The notes under the pieces are model-generated. The model saw only the letters and a list, made by a program, of their open reading frames with translations. It had not been told where the DNA came from and ran no database searches. From assembly GCF_002940205.1 (NCBI RefSeq), contig NZ_MDSK01000008.1, positions 1-64,000 of the forward strand: a stretch of 64,000 bases of DNA, in the 5' to 3' direction. Below, piece by piece: positions 18,962 to 27,565 of this stretch (position 1 is its first letter; each line of letters starts with the position of its first letter). The translations under genes were made by a program, and so were the position numbers. Source of the stretch: Xanthomonas arboricola pv. guizotiae. Its GTDB lineage: Bacteria > Pseudomonadota > Gammaproteobacteria > Xanthomonadales > Xanthomonadaceae.

Positions 18962-19089
18962 CCCTCTCCCGCATACGGGAGAGGGGTGGGGTGAGGGTGC
19001 GGGGCGAAGCCGCTCGCTGGTCGGCCATACGAGGCTTCGCCCGTACCCTCATCCGCCCCTGCGGGGCACCTTCTCCCGAGGGGAGAAGG
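18962..19089. repeat. hairpin-rich dispersed element between convergent genes
   Basis: Three nested or adjacent hairpins. The first is a perfect 10-bp stem CCCTCTCCCG/CGGGAGAGGG with a CATA loop (18962-18985). The second is a large stem whose arms contain GGCGAAGCC (19003-19011) and GGCTTCGCC (19033-19041), flanked by GTGAGGGT and ACCCTCA. The third is a perfect 9-bp stem CCTTCTCCC/GGGAGAAGG (19069-19089). Elements of this look are scattered in xanthomonad intergenic DNA. It lies between the ABC gene and the DUF885 gene, which converge on it, so it may also act as a transcript 3' end. Confidence 0.75.
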
Positions 19090-19120
19090 GCACTTGTTCT
19101 TGCGACAGGAGAAGGATCGA

Positions 19121-20926
19121 TCACTCGATCGGCTGGTCCAGCATCAACTCGCGTGCGAAGCGCACCGGTGGGGCGCCGTAGGACAGCATCTTGTCGTGGT
19201 ACGCCTTCAGGTTGAAGTCCTTGCCCAGCTTGTCCTGCACCGCCTTGCGCGTGTCCAGATGTTCCTGCACGCCCACGAAGTAGGTCGGAAGCTGTGCGGA
19301 AGAGAGCTGCGCACGCACCCACTTGCCTGAGGCTTCGCTTTCCTGCTGGAAGGTGTCGTGGGTCATCAGGTGCATCGCCTTGTCGCGATCCCAGCCGTCC
19401 ACATGCACGCCCTGGTCGAGAATGGCGTTGGCAATGGTGCGCAGGTAGAACTTGAGTTGCACCAGATGGAACAGCGGGTCGTTATCCAGGTAGCCCTGCT
19501 CCTGCATCATGCGCTCGGTGTACACCGCCCAGCCTTCGGCGAACATGCCAGAACGCAGCACCGCGCGCAGCGTGGAGGGGAACTTGGCCGAGTGCCAGCC
19601 TTCCAGGTAGTGGCCCGGCGTGCCCTCGTGGATGCTGAGTAGCTGGATCATGCGGGTGTTGTATTCGCGCAGGAACGAATCCACCTGCTTGTCGTTCCAA
19701 TCGTCGGGAATCGGCGACACCGCGTAGAACGTCTTGAGGTTCTTGTCGAGCGGGCCGGGCGAGTCGCAATACGCGACCGCCACGCCACGCTGGAATTCCG
19801 GCATCAGGATGATGTCCACCGGCGAATCGGGCAGCGTCATCAAATCCTTCTGACGCACGAATTCGGTCGATTGCGCCAGCGCTGCCTTGGCCGCGTCCAC
19901 CACCTTGTCGCGCGCCGGCTTGTCGGCATACGCCAGTTCCAGGGCCGCTTCGATCGCCGCCTGCTGTTGGTCGTCGTTGGGCGACTCGGGCAGCTTGGGA
20001 GCGCCAGGCCTGTCCTTGAGCACCGTGCGCGCAATGCCATACATTTCGCCGCGTACGCGCTTGAGCTCGGACTCGGCACGCTGCTTGATGTCGGCACGCG
20101 ACAGCGACGACAGCAGCGCGAATTTCAGCTTCTGGTCGTATTTTTCCGCACCGATGCGGAAGTCGCCCTTGGCATTGGGCACCAGCACGGTGTCCAGCCA
20201 GGTCTGCTGCTCGGCCACTGCCTTGCGCAGGTTGTCGATGGCCGCCTGGGCGCGCGCCGCCTCGATCGGGCCAAGCTGGCTGATGTTGGGCGCGATGAAG
20301 CTGTCGACGATGCTCAGGATGCCCTTGTTCTGCTTGGCCACCGTTTCGGCATGGATCTTCGGCACGCGCGCCGGGTCCAGGTTCTCGCGTGCCTGCGCAA
20401 AGATGCTCGGGATCTTTTCCATGCGCTGTGTTGCTGCGGTCAGGCGCTCGGGCAGCGGCGCGAATTCGCGCGCCATCAGGCTGTACAGTGCGCTGCCGGC
20501 CAGGCCGTTGTAGACCTGCGGGTCCCAGGCCCAGCTTTGCAGCACCTCGGTGTTCCAGATCTCCGATTGCAGCTGGTTGCGCAAAATCGCCGCATCCACC
20601 TGGTTCTCGCGCGACAGCTTGGTCACCTCGATCGCATCCAGGGTGGCCAGCAGCTTCTTGCCCGCGTCCATGCTGCGCTGACGGCCGCTGGCGCTCAGGT
20701 CGTCGATCTGCGCATCGAAGCGGTGGTCGCCGGTCTGGGTGGCGGTCACCGGCGACAGCTGCATCCAGGTGTCCAGCGCTTGTTTGGATAATGCGGCAAA
20801 GCGCGCATCCGGGGTCTGTGCTTCAGGGGCGGCAGGCGCGGTCGTATCGGCACGCGGTGATTGGGGCTGTTGCTGGCAGGCGCTGAGGCCGGTGAGCAGG
20901 GCGAGGACAAGCAGGCGTTGACGCAT
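19121..20926 (-). CDS. DUF885 lipoprotein, putative zinc hydrolase
   Basis: A 601-residue lipoprotein. The signal sequence MRQRLLVLALLTGLSAC ends in a lipobox, LSAC. It is followed by a Gln/Ala/Pro-rich linker and a long alpha-helical DUF885 domain. The C-terminal half carries HEGTPGHYLEGWHSAK (an HExxxxH metal-binding pattern) and GMFAEGWAVYTERMM with a further conserved Glu, both typical of the family. DUF885 proteins resemble M3/M32-type peptidases in fold but their substrate is unsettled. The start at 20926 is chosen because it gives the lipoprotein signal. No operon partner is visible. Confidence 0.88.
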   Translation of the reverse strand: MRQRLLVLALLTGLSACQQQPQSPRADTTAPAAPEAQTPDARFAALSKQALDTWMQLSPVTATQTGDHRFDAQIDDLSASGRQRSMDAGKKLLATLDAIEVTKLSRENQVDAAILRNQLQSEIWNTEVLQSWAWDPQVYNGLAGSALYSLMAREFAPLPERLTAATQRMEKIPSIFAQARENLDPARVPKIHAETVAKQNKGILSIVDSFIAPNISQLGPIEAARAQAAIDNLRKAVAEQQTWLDTVLVPNAKGDFRIGAEKYDQKLKFALLSSLSRADIKQRAESELKRVRGEMYGIARTVLKDRPGAPKLPESPNDDQQQAAIEAALELAYADKPARDKVVDAAKAALAQSTEFVRQKDLMTLPDSPVDIILMPEFQRGVAVAYCDSPGPLDKNLKTFYAVSPIPDDWNDKQVDSFLREYNTRMIQLLSIHEGTPGHYLEGWHSAKFPSTLRAVLRSGMFAEGWAVYTERMMQEQGYLDNDPLFHLVQLKFYLRTIANAILDQGVHVDGWDRDKAMHLMTHDTFQQESEASGKWVRAQLSSAQLPTYFVGVQEHLDTRKAVQDKLGKDFNLKAYHDKMLSYGAPPVRFARELMLDQPIE

Positions 20927-21309
20927 CGTGGGTCCTGGTGGAATCAAACCGCCAGCATAGGCATCTGCGCGCGCGGGCGCATCCGCCATTGGTGTAGGGC
21001 AGCCAATAAGTCGACGGCGCTCACCGCCAGGCGGGCGCGGCCGATGCTTGGGACCCGCTGTGCCGCTTGCACGTTCGGCTCCTGCGCGCCCTCCGCCTTC
21101 CCTAATAGATGCTCACCATGCGTGGGTGGCCGCCCCTATCCTGCCGGCCGGCCAGCGGTGCCAATCGCCCGGGGCGCACCACGGCTGCACGTTGCGGGCG
21201 CGATCGCTCGTACACTCCGGTTCCCGGGCGCAGCCTCGCTCCCCAGGCTGCGCGTACACGCAACACCATGCTTGCCACCCGCACGGTGGCCTGTGCCAAG
21301 GAGGATCAC
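20927..21309. other. intergenic region, no gene seen
   Basis: The 383 bp between the divergent DUF885 and GFA genes must hold both promoters. I see no conserved protein, RNA fold or recognisable operator. The frame of the GFA gene is open upstream to 21109, but the extra sequence is Arg/Ala/Pro-rich and unlike the family. Confidence 0.4.
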
Positions 21310-21666
21310 ATGCACTACGCCGGTAGCCGTCATTGCGGACGCATCGCGTTCGATCTGCAGACCGAAGCGCCCATCACCGAGGTCTACGACTGCAACTGTT
21401 CGCTGTGTCGCCGCCGCGGCGGTTTGTCCTGGTTCGGCGCGCGTACGCAGCGGCTGCTTCAGGCCGCGCCGGAAGCTGTCGGCAGTTACCGCTTCAATCA
21501 GCACCACATCGATCGCCACGATTGCCGGCAGCGCGGGATCGCGCCCTGTAGCGAAAGCCTCAACCCCAAGACCGGCGCAATGGGCGTCGCGGTCAATGTG
21601 CATTGCCTGCCGGCGCTGGATCTTGCCGGGCTGCAGGTGCATGCAGTCGACGGAGCCAGCCGATGA
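21310..21666 (+). CDS. GFA-family (Mss4-like) protein with altered cysteines
   Basis: A 118-residue protein of the glutathione-dependent formaldehyde-activating (GFA) fold, a small beta protein that normally binds zinc through several Cys pairs. Here CNCSLC is intact (near residue 29). However, the usual first CxC reads RHC, and the usual second CxxCG reads DCRQRGIAPC, so two expected cysteines are arginines. Zinc binding may therefore be impaired or rearranged. The start is set by AAGGAGG five bases upstream. Its stop overlaps the DUF4349 gene start (ATGA), so the two are probably translationally coupled. Confidence 0.8.
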   Translation: MHYAGSRHCGRIAFDLQTEAPITEVYDCNCSLCRRRGGLSWFGARTQRLLQAAPEAVGSYRFNQHHIDRHDCRQRGIAPCSESLNPKTGAMGVAVNVHCLPALDLAGLQVHAVDGASR

Positions 21667-22466
21667 TCCGCGCCATGCAGCGGTATGCCACCGCGATGCT
21701 GCTGGGATGGGCAGTGTGCGGGTGTGCAAGGCATCCCGCAGAGATGGCGGCCGACGGCGGCGCTGTGGCGCCGGCACCGCCCGCCGCGCAGGGCAATGCC
21801 TTGGCCTACGAGCACGATGTGCGTATCGAGCTGCCTGCCGACCAGATCGGTCAGCGCATCGCCGCGATACGCACTGCCTGCCAGGGCGCGCAGTTGGGCG
21901 ATTGCGCCTTGCTGGCAGTGGAGCAGGAAGGCGGGCGCGATCCCACGGGGCGCGTCAGCGTACGGCTGGCACCGGACGGGATCGAACCCATGGTGCAGTT
22001 GGCCGGCCAGCATGGCGATGTCGCCGCGCGTAGCACGCGGGCCGAAGATCTGGCGCAGCAGATCGCCGACACCAGCCTGGCGCAGGCGCGACTGCAGAAA
22101 GAGCATGCGCGCCTACTCGAACTGCAGCCGCGCCGCGATCTGGCGGTGACCGATCTGCTGGCCTTGTCCAAGCGGCTGGCCGAGATCGAAGCCGAAGCGC
22201 AACAGACCCAACAGCAGGCCGCGCAGCAGCAACGCCGGGTGCGCACGCAGTTGCTGACCCTCAATTTCCGCAGTACCGGTGGCGAGCAGGGCAGGGGCGA
22301 GATCGCAGAAGCCGCCGCCGAATTCGGCGAGGTATTTTCCAGCAGCGTGGCATTTGTCATCCGCGCAGTGGCGGCGCTGTTGCCGGTGGCCGCGGTCGCA
22401 CTGACCGCCGGCTGGTTGTTGCTGCAGGCGTGGCGTTGGCGCGTACGTCGGCGCCGGATGTCCTGA
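21663..22466 (+). CDS. DUF4349-type membrane lipoprotein
   Basis: A 267-residue protein. The N-terminal hydrophobic signal ends in a lipobox-like AVCGC. A periplasmic domain follows, including DLAQQIADTSLAQARLQKEHARLLELQ and a Gln-rich coiled coil (about 130-200). The C-terminal transmembrane helix is at about 228-255, with a short Arg-rich cytoplasmic tail. This matches DUF4349, a family of unknown function. The ATG overlaps the GFA stop; an internal ATG at 21675 is an alternative. The Gln-rich coiled coil may mediate self-association (inference). Confidence 0.8.
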   Translation: MIRAMQRYATAMLLGWAVCGCARHPAEMAADGGAVAPAPPAAQGNALAYEHDVRIELPADQIGQRIAAIRTACQGAQLGDCALLAVEQEGGRDPTGRVSVRLAPDGIEPMVQLAGQHGDVAARSTRAEDLAQQIADTSLAQARLQKEHARLLELQPRRDLAVTDLLALSKRLAEIEAEAQQTQQQAAQQQRRVRTQLLTLNFRSTGGEQGRGEIAEAAAEFGEVFSSSVAFVIRAVAALLPVAAVALTAGWLLLQAWRWRVRRRRMS

Positions 22467-22665
22467 GGCACCGCAGCTGCGCGACACTGCCGTGCAGCTG
22501 CGGGAAAATCCAACTTGTCATTGCACGCGGCGTGCGTCGTCGGTGCTGGTCGCACGCCGCTCGACAGGCGCGGCGGCATGCCGAATCGCAGCAGGACGCG
22601 TCACGGCGTCACGCGCGATCCAGCAATGCGGCACCATCGCCGCAGATAAGGCGGCTGAGCCTGGC

Positions 22666-22959
22666 TCAGCCTTCGTCGACTTCGTACTCCACAAAGACGT
22701 CCAGCTGCAGTGCCAGCTCTTGCACCGCGTCGCGTACCTTCTGCGCGGTGGCCTCGTTGCCGGCTTCCACTTCGAACTCGTGGCTGCCCGGACCTTCGTC
22801 GTCCGACAGGCCGGCCGAGCTGGAATCTTCGTCGTCCAGATGCGGCATCAGATCGTCCACTTCTTCCACGTGCTCGATGCCGTCGATGCTTTGCAGCAAA
22901 TTGGCAATGGCACGCGCGTCGTCGTCGGTGCCGGTGATGCGCATGCGGAGGGTAGGCAT
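22666..22959 (-). CDS. small acidic conserved hypothetical protein
   Basis: A 97-residue, strongly acidic protein. The first 45 residues (MPTLRMRITGTDDDARAIANLLQSIDGIEHVEEVDDLMPHLDDED) look like a small ferredoxin-like alpha/beta fold. The second part, FEVEAGNEATAQKVRDAVQELALQLDVFVEYEVDEG, has the same strand-helix-strand look, so it may be two half-domains. No family or function is recognised. The start MPTLRM is chosen as the first residue of the folded part. It stands alone, flanked by gaps of 199 and 427 bp. Confidence 0.72.
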   Translation of the reverse strand: MPTLRMRITGTDDDARAIANLLQSIDGIEHVEEVDDLMPHLDDEDSSSAGLSDDEGPGSHEFEVEAGNEATAQKVRDAVQELALQLDVFVEYEVDEG

Positions 22960-23386
22960 GGGAGTGTCCTGTGGATTGGGGACGTCAAGCCTAGGCATCG
23001 CGAGGACAAAACGAGGTGATGGTGTGCGTTGCTTGCGTCACGCGGGCTATGCCGGCCATGCCTGGCTTGTGAGGGTTCGGCATGCAACGCGCGGCCTACT
23101 GCGGCGCGCAGCATCGTCGGCATGACGTCATGGTGATGCGCATGATGCATGCAGCCCATGTAGGCACGGCCAGACCAGTTGCGCAGCTCACCCGTGTGGC
23201 CATGGTCGGCGCGATCTCGTGCGTGCCGACCCGACGCAGTGCAACCGACGAGCGGAAGCGCAGATGTTTGTCGTCGGCGTCCAGTAACGATCTGCACTTG
23301 CTGCCCATCGGCGTCGCTGCGTGGTGCCAGCACCGGGAAGCGCCCGGGATCGCCCGCTTTTAGCGAAGGCCAGATTGCCGCTTCCT
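22960..23386. other. intergenic region, no gene seen
   Basis: The 427 bp between the acidic protein gene and the LysR gene has no ORF of normal codon usage and no clear hairpin or repeat. It is a little lower in GC than the flanking genes. It would hold the promoter of the acidic-protein gene. Confidence 0.4.
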
Positions 23387-24379
23387 TCATTCCGCTGCCG
23401 ATGCTTGCCGCAAACGCCGCCGCGTACGCGGCTCCTGCACGCCTTCGCTCGGCGGCAACGCCACCAGTTCGGCAGGCAGTGCCGGCATCGGGGTGCGTTC
23501 GTCCTGTGCTTCGCGCTTGAGCCAGTCGATGAACAATGCCGCGGCCGGGCTGAGCTCGCGGTGGCTGGGGTGCACGATGTAGTACGCGTAACGCGCCTTG
23601 AGCGTGGGGCCGGGCAGGCGTACCAGTTCGTAACGTTGCAGGTAGGGCTGGGCGATGTGCTTGCGCGCTAGCACCGCGCCCAGGCCATACACGGCGGCGC
23701 GCATCGCGTCGGTGCTGTCGTTGAAGGTATGCATCGGCGGCACGGTGGTACCGCGGACCTGGGCTGCGCGGAACCAGTCGCGCCAACCCTGCGGCGACAT
23801 ATCGGTCAGTAATGGCAATTGCGCGATCTGCGCCGGCGTGCGCAGTGCAGCCACTTCCGGCAACGACGGCGAGGCCACGGGGAACAGCTCGTCGTCCATC
23901 AGATGATGCGAGGTTAGTCCGGGCCAAGCGCCTTGGCCATAACGAATACCCAGGTCCGGGCCACCTTCTTCGAAACGCGAAAAGGCCGTATCCGATTGCA
24001 GGTCCATGCGGATATGCGGATAGGCGCGGCAAAAGCGCGGCAACCGCGGCAATAACCAGCAGTACGACAACGACCGCAACGTGGTGACCCGCAGTGGAAT
24101 GGCGTCTTCGCGTGGATGCAGGTTGCCGGCCACCGCCGCGATCTCGGCCAGTGCGGCGGTGGCGGCGTCGGCCAGCTGGCGGCCTTCGGCGGTGAGCTTG
24201 ACGCCGCGTGGCAGCCGTTGGAACAAGGTCGCACCCAGCAGCGCTTCGAGCTTGCGCACATGGTGGCTGACTGCGCTGGCGGTAAGGTGCAGTTCTTCGG
24301 CGGCGTGGGCGAAATTCTGGTGGCGGGCGGCAGCGGCGAACACGCCCAACGCGGGCAACAGGGTAGGGCGCAGATTCAT
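23387..24379 (-). CDS. LysR-family transcriptional regulator (GcvA-like)
   Basis: A 330-residue regulator. The N-terminal winged helix-turn-helix is in residues 5-65 (LLPALGVFAAAARHQNFAHAAEELHLTASAVSHHVRKLEALLGATLFQR). The effector-binding domain follows, with DLGIRYGQGAWPGL and PLLTDMSPQGWRDWF as in the GcvA/AmpR subgroup. The tail after residue 300 is Arg/Pro-rich and probably disordered. It diverges from an EamA transporter gene with a 170-bp gap. LysR proteins commonly control the divergent neighbour, so regulation of that exporter is the natural inference. Confidence 0.9.
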   Translation of the reverse strand: MNLRPTLLPALGVFAAAARHQNFAHAAEELHLTASAVSHHVRKLEALLGATLFQRLPRGVKLTAEGRQLADAATAALAEIAAVAGNLHPREDAIPLRVTTLRSLSYCWLLPRLPRFCRAYPHIRMDLQSDTAFSRFEEGGPDLGIRYGQGAWPGLTSHHLMDDELFPVASPSLPEVAALRTPAQIAQLPLLTDMSPQGWRDWFRAAQVRGTTVPPMHTFNDSTDAMRAAVYGLGAVLARKHIAQPYLQRYELVRLPGPTLKARYAYYIVHPSHRELSPAAALFIDWLKREAQDERTPMPALPAELVALPPSEGVQEPRTRRRLRQASAAE

Positions 24380-24549
24380 CGAGGCATGAGTGAGATTTGT
24401 GGCTCGCCCCGATACTATGCGCTTGTCGCGCCCACGGTGGCAACCGATGCTGCGTCATCCCTTCGCGACGATCGTGCCATGTCTCCCTGTCTGCCCGCTG
24501 CCGTCTTCTGCCGTTTCACTCCTGCATGGCACGGTTTGGGGCCACGGCC

Positions 24550-25437
24550 ATGAGCGCGCAATCGTCGGCGCAGCCTGGGCTTGCAGTACGCCAGTGGCGC
24601 ACCCCGCTTGAGCTTGGCTTTTTAGGCGTCGTGTGGGGCTGCTCGTTCCTGTTCATGCGCGTGGCCGCGCCCAAGTTCGGCACCGTGGTGCTAGTGGAAA
24701 TTCGCCTGGCGCTGGGTGCATTGGTGCTGCTGCCGTTCCTGTGGTTGGCGCGCGAACGTTTCCCGCTGCATCGCTGGCCGATGCTGGCGGCCATCGGTGT
24801 GCTCAACTCGGCGTTGCCGTTCCTGCTGTTCGCCTGGGGCGCTCAACACGCACCGGCGGCAGTCGGGGCAATCTGCAATGCGATGACAGTGTTGTTCACT
24901 GCGCTGATCGCCTTCCTGTTTTTCGGCGAACGGATCGGCACGCGACGCGCGCTGGCCTTGCTGGTGGGGTTCATCGGCGTGCTGGTGCTGGCCACCGGCA
25001 AATCCGCCGGTTTGAGCGTCGGGCCGGCAGCGCTGGCTGGCGCAACTGCCTCGCTGCTGTATGGCATCGGCTACAACCTGGTGAAGCGCCATATGGGCGA
25101 TTTGCCGCCTGCTGCGTCGGCGGCGTCGACCCTGGGCTGCAGTGCGCTATTGCTGGCGCCACTGGCGTGGTGGCAATGGCCGACCACGCCGGTGCCGGCG
25201 GTGGCGTGGGCCTGCGCCACCGCATTGGGTGTGGTGTGCACCGGGCTGGCGTTCTTGATGTATTACCGGCTGATCCAGCGCATCGGCCCGGCGCGTGCGT
25301 CCACGGTGACCTATCTGGTGCCGGTGTTCGGCGCGCTGCTGGCATGGTCGCTGCTGGGCGAACCGCTCACCTGGACCATGCTGGTGGCCGCGGTGCTGAT
25401 CCTCGGCAGCGTCGCCTTCAGCCAGCGCGCCCGCTGA
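24550..25437 (+). CDS. EamA-family (DMT) membrane transporter
   Basis: A 295-residue inner-membrane protein with ten predicted helices in two EamA repeats. It opens with LGFLGVVWGCSFLFMRVAAPKFGTVVLVEIR and ends with GPARASTVTYLVPVFGALLAWSLLGEPLTWTMLVAAVLILGSV, the standard signature of this family of exporters. The start is chosen because it begins about 20 residues before helix 1; the open frame extends 51 codons upstream without homology. Divergent from the LysR gene, which probably regulates it. Substrate unknown. Confidence 0.88.
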   Translation: MSAQSSAQPGLAVRQWRTPLELGFLGVVWGCSFLFMRVAAPKFGTVVLVEIRLALGALVLLPFLWLARERFPLHRWPMLAAIGVLNSALPFLLFAWGAQHAPAAVGAICNAMTVLFTALIAFLFFGERIGTRRALALLVGFIGVLVLATGKSAGLSVGPAALAGATASLLYGIGYNLVKRHMGDLPPAASAASTLGCSALLLAPLAWWQWPTTPVPAVAWACATALGVVCTGLAFLMYYRLIQRIGPARASTVTYLVPVFGALLAWSLLGEPLTWTMLVAAVLILGSVAFSQRAR

Positions 25438-25487
25438 CTGAGCGCGCTCGTCGTTCCGCAGATGTCCGAAACCGGTTCTGCTTTGCC

Positions 25488-25507
25488 TATTCCCGATTCC
25501 CGATTCA
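25488..25507. repeat. copy of the GGGAATCG-type dispersed repeat
   Basis: TATTCCCGATTCCCGATTCA, the minus-strand form of the GGGAATCG unit repeated about every eight bases. It abuts and overlaps by three bases the stop codon of the cyclophilin gene. Similar copies occur at 40783, 52992, 53121, 59511 and 59799. Confidence 0.7.
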
Positions 25508-26410
25508 ACCAGCAGGCGGCGCCCGCACCGGCAACGGCACATTGCACAGGTCGATGTGCCCGGCCGGGCGCTTGTAGAAATCGTCCTTGCGGTTACGGCG
25601 CGCTTCGACCACATCGCGGAAGGTCTGGCTGTCGGTGCGCAGCAATTGCAGCGGTGTGCGTTCGGGCGCAGGCACTTCGCTGGCCAGCCGAATCGCGCGG
25701 ATCGGTGCGCGTTGCGCGGGGTCTTCGTAAAAGCCCATCGGGTCGGGACCGCGTGGCGTGACGCTGAGCAATTCCATGCCCTTGACCACGCGTCCGACCA
25801 CGGTGATGTTGCGATCCAACTGGCGTGGCGATTGCCCGGTGACCACATACAGTTCGGCGCCGATGCTGCTGTCTTCGTCGTTGTTGCGGCCCGCGCCCAG
25901 GGTGCCGTAGCAGTGCGCCAGCCAGCTCTTGCTGGTGGCCGTGTCGCGGCCGACCGGGAAGCCGTCGACAAAGCCCACCTGCGGCGCCCAGCCATCGCTA
26001 TCGGGCAGGCGCTGGAAATCCAGGCCCTGCGATGCGCGTTCGAATTCGGCCGGCAGATGCGTCTTGGCCGAGCCAAGCGATTTGGCCTTGGCCGGCGTCT
26101 CGCCATCGGGGTCGCCGAATTGCACCACGAAATTGTCCTGCGAGCGGTAGATGCTCAGCCCGTCCCAGAAGCGCTCATGCGCCAGCGTACTGATGTTGGC
26201 GACGTGCTCTGGCGCGAATTGCGGCGCCAGCTCGATGATGACCCGCCCGGCATCCAGCTCCAGGTACAGGGTGCGTTCCGGATCGAGCACGCGCCACGCA
26301 CTGGCCGGCGAGCTGTCGAGAATCTGTTGCGGGCTACGGTAAGCCGCATTGGCGGCTGCGGGTAACAGCAGGGCGAGCAGGCAGGCAGAAGCAACAGTTC
26401 GCAGGAGCAT
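25505..26410 (-). CDS. periplasmic cyclophilin-type peptidyl-prolyl isomerase
   Basis: A 301-residue exported protein. The signal peptide is [22 protein letters not shown]. The cyclophilin domain then reads [45 protein letters not shown] and later [32 protein letters not shown]. This is the expected PPIase core, with insertions relative to short PpiA-type enzymes. It should catalyse cis-trans isomerisation of prolyl bonds during folding of exported proteins. The start is chosen to give the signal peptide, with an adjacent GGAG-like site. No operon partner on this strand. Confidence 0.87.
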   Translation of the reverse strand: MLLRTVASACLLALLLPAAANAAYRSPQQILDSSPASAWRVLDPERTLYLELDAGRVIIELAPQFAPEHVANISTLAHERFWDGLSIYRSQDNFVVQFGDPDGETPAKAKSLGSAKTHLPAEFERASQGLDFQRLPDSDGWAPQVGFVDGFPVGRDTATSKSWLAHCYGTLGAGRNNDEDSSIGAELYVVTGQSPRQLDRNITVVGRVVKGMELLSVTPRGPDPMGFYEDPAQRAPIRAIRLASEVPAPERTPLQLLRTDSQTFRDVVEARRNRKDDFYKRPAGHIDLCNVPLPVRAPPAG

Positions 26411-26546
26411 GAAGGCAGCCAGCAGGGAGGTGTCTGCGATTCTTGCCGACCACGCGCTCAGACGCAAAGCATGCATCCCATGGCATGACGCCGACGCAGT
26501 GCGCCGGCGTCATGCCGAGATGCGAAGACCTGCCGCAGGCAGGAGG

Positions 26547-26789
26547 TTACGGATTGTTGCGCACGTGCGGGCTGGTGTGATGCTCGGCAGTGCCATGGTT
26601 GTTGCGGAACAACGGTACCAGCTGCCACAGCGCAGAGATGCCGACCAGCGTGTAGACCACGCGCGACAGCAGCGCGTCCTGCCCGCCGAACAATGCGGCG
26701 ACAAGATCGAACTGGAACAGGCCGACCAGCCCCCAGTTCAGGCCACCGACGATAAGAAGCACCAGAGTGATGACGTTGATCGCTTTCAT
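26547..26789 (-). CDS. small DUF378 membrane protein
   Basis: An 80-residue protein that matches DUF378. It starts MKAINVITLVLLIVGGLNWGLVGLFQFDLVAALFGG, then has a second helix, VVYTLVGISALWQLVPLF. Two transmembrane segments and the NWGL motif are the hallmarks of this short family, whose function is unknown. The tail is His/Asn-rich. It stands alone, and the next 776 bp on its 5' side lack a gene. Confidence 0.85.
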   Translation of the reverse strand: MKAINVITLVLLIVGGLNWGLVGLFQFDLVAALFGGQDALLSRVVYTLVGISALWQLVPLFRNNHGTAEHHTSPHVRNNP

Positions 26790-27565
26790 GAAAGCATTCC
26801 ATGTGGGTTGGGAAACCCCAGACTCCGCATGCCCCAGCGAGCGGCCCGTGAGCGTCGCCCACTTGCGGTGCGCTTTGCACACATGTCGCTCACAATCGCC
26901 TGCCCTGCACGCGGTGTCGGCGCGCCCAGGCAGCGGTCGCCAGCCGCACGAGTGCCGAATGATCGATGCCTTGGCAGACCGGCGGCGATCCGACTTCAGT
27001 TCGGGCGATATCGCATCGTTCACCGTCGAGGCGAACGATGCAGCGGCGTCCATCTTCCGCCTGACGCTGCCCCTGATCCGGCACTGAGTCCGTTTCGGCG
27101 TCCGCCCGCCAGCGCGGCTGCCAAGGGAGCAATACACTCCTCGACATCGACATCGCCAATGGATAAGGCTGCGTCCGGTGCGGCGGCAGGCTTTGCACGT
27201 TTCCGAAATCGTTCCGGCGAGCGAAACAGAGTGCGCGACACTTCGACCGCTCTGAACTGGCGTTTGCATCCGTCGACTGCAAGGCGTGATGAAGCCGATA
27301 GTCGAACGGCCTTCGCACACTGCAGTAAGGTGCGCACCTGCGCTGCGATGAACAGTCGGACGGCTCCACAATCGCGGCATCGTTCGAACAGAGCCCGCAT
27401 CGGGACCATGCTGTCTGCATGTCGGCAGTGCGTGTGGCTTGCGCTTTGCCGATCAATGGCTTCGTCCCGTGCTCGGGGCACGTCATCCGACATGTTGCAG
27501 GCAGGCAAAGCCTTCGCAACATGCCGGATGATCACCTCACATCAAGTCCTTGGCGTGTTTGCCGG
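26790..27565. other. gene-free stretch bordering the effector locus
   Basis: Lower GC than the housekeeping genes. Open frames exist on both strands but none has a recognisable domain, a good start or normal codon use. No IS inverted repeat or tRNA was found. It separates the DUF378 gene from the 3' end of xopN. Confidence 0.45.

Noticed and set aside
27122..27565. Remnant IS element next to xopN
   Set aside because: I looked for transposase-like protein segments and terminal inverted repeats in this gene-free stretch and found none convincing.
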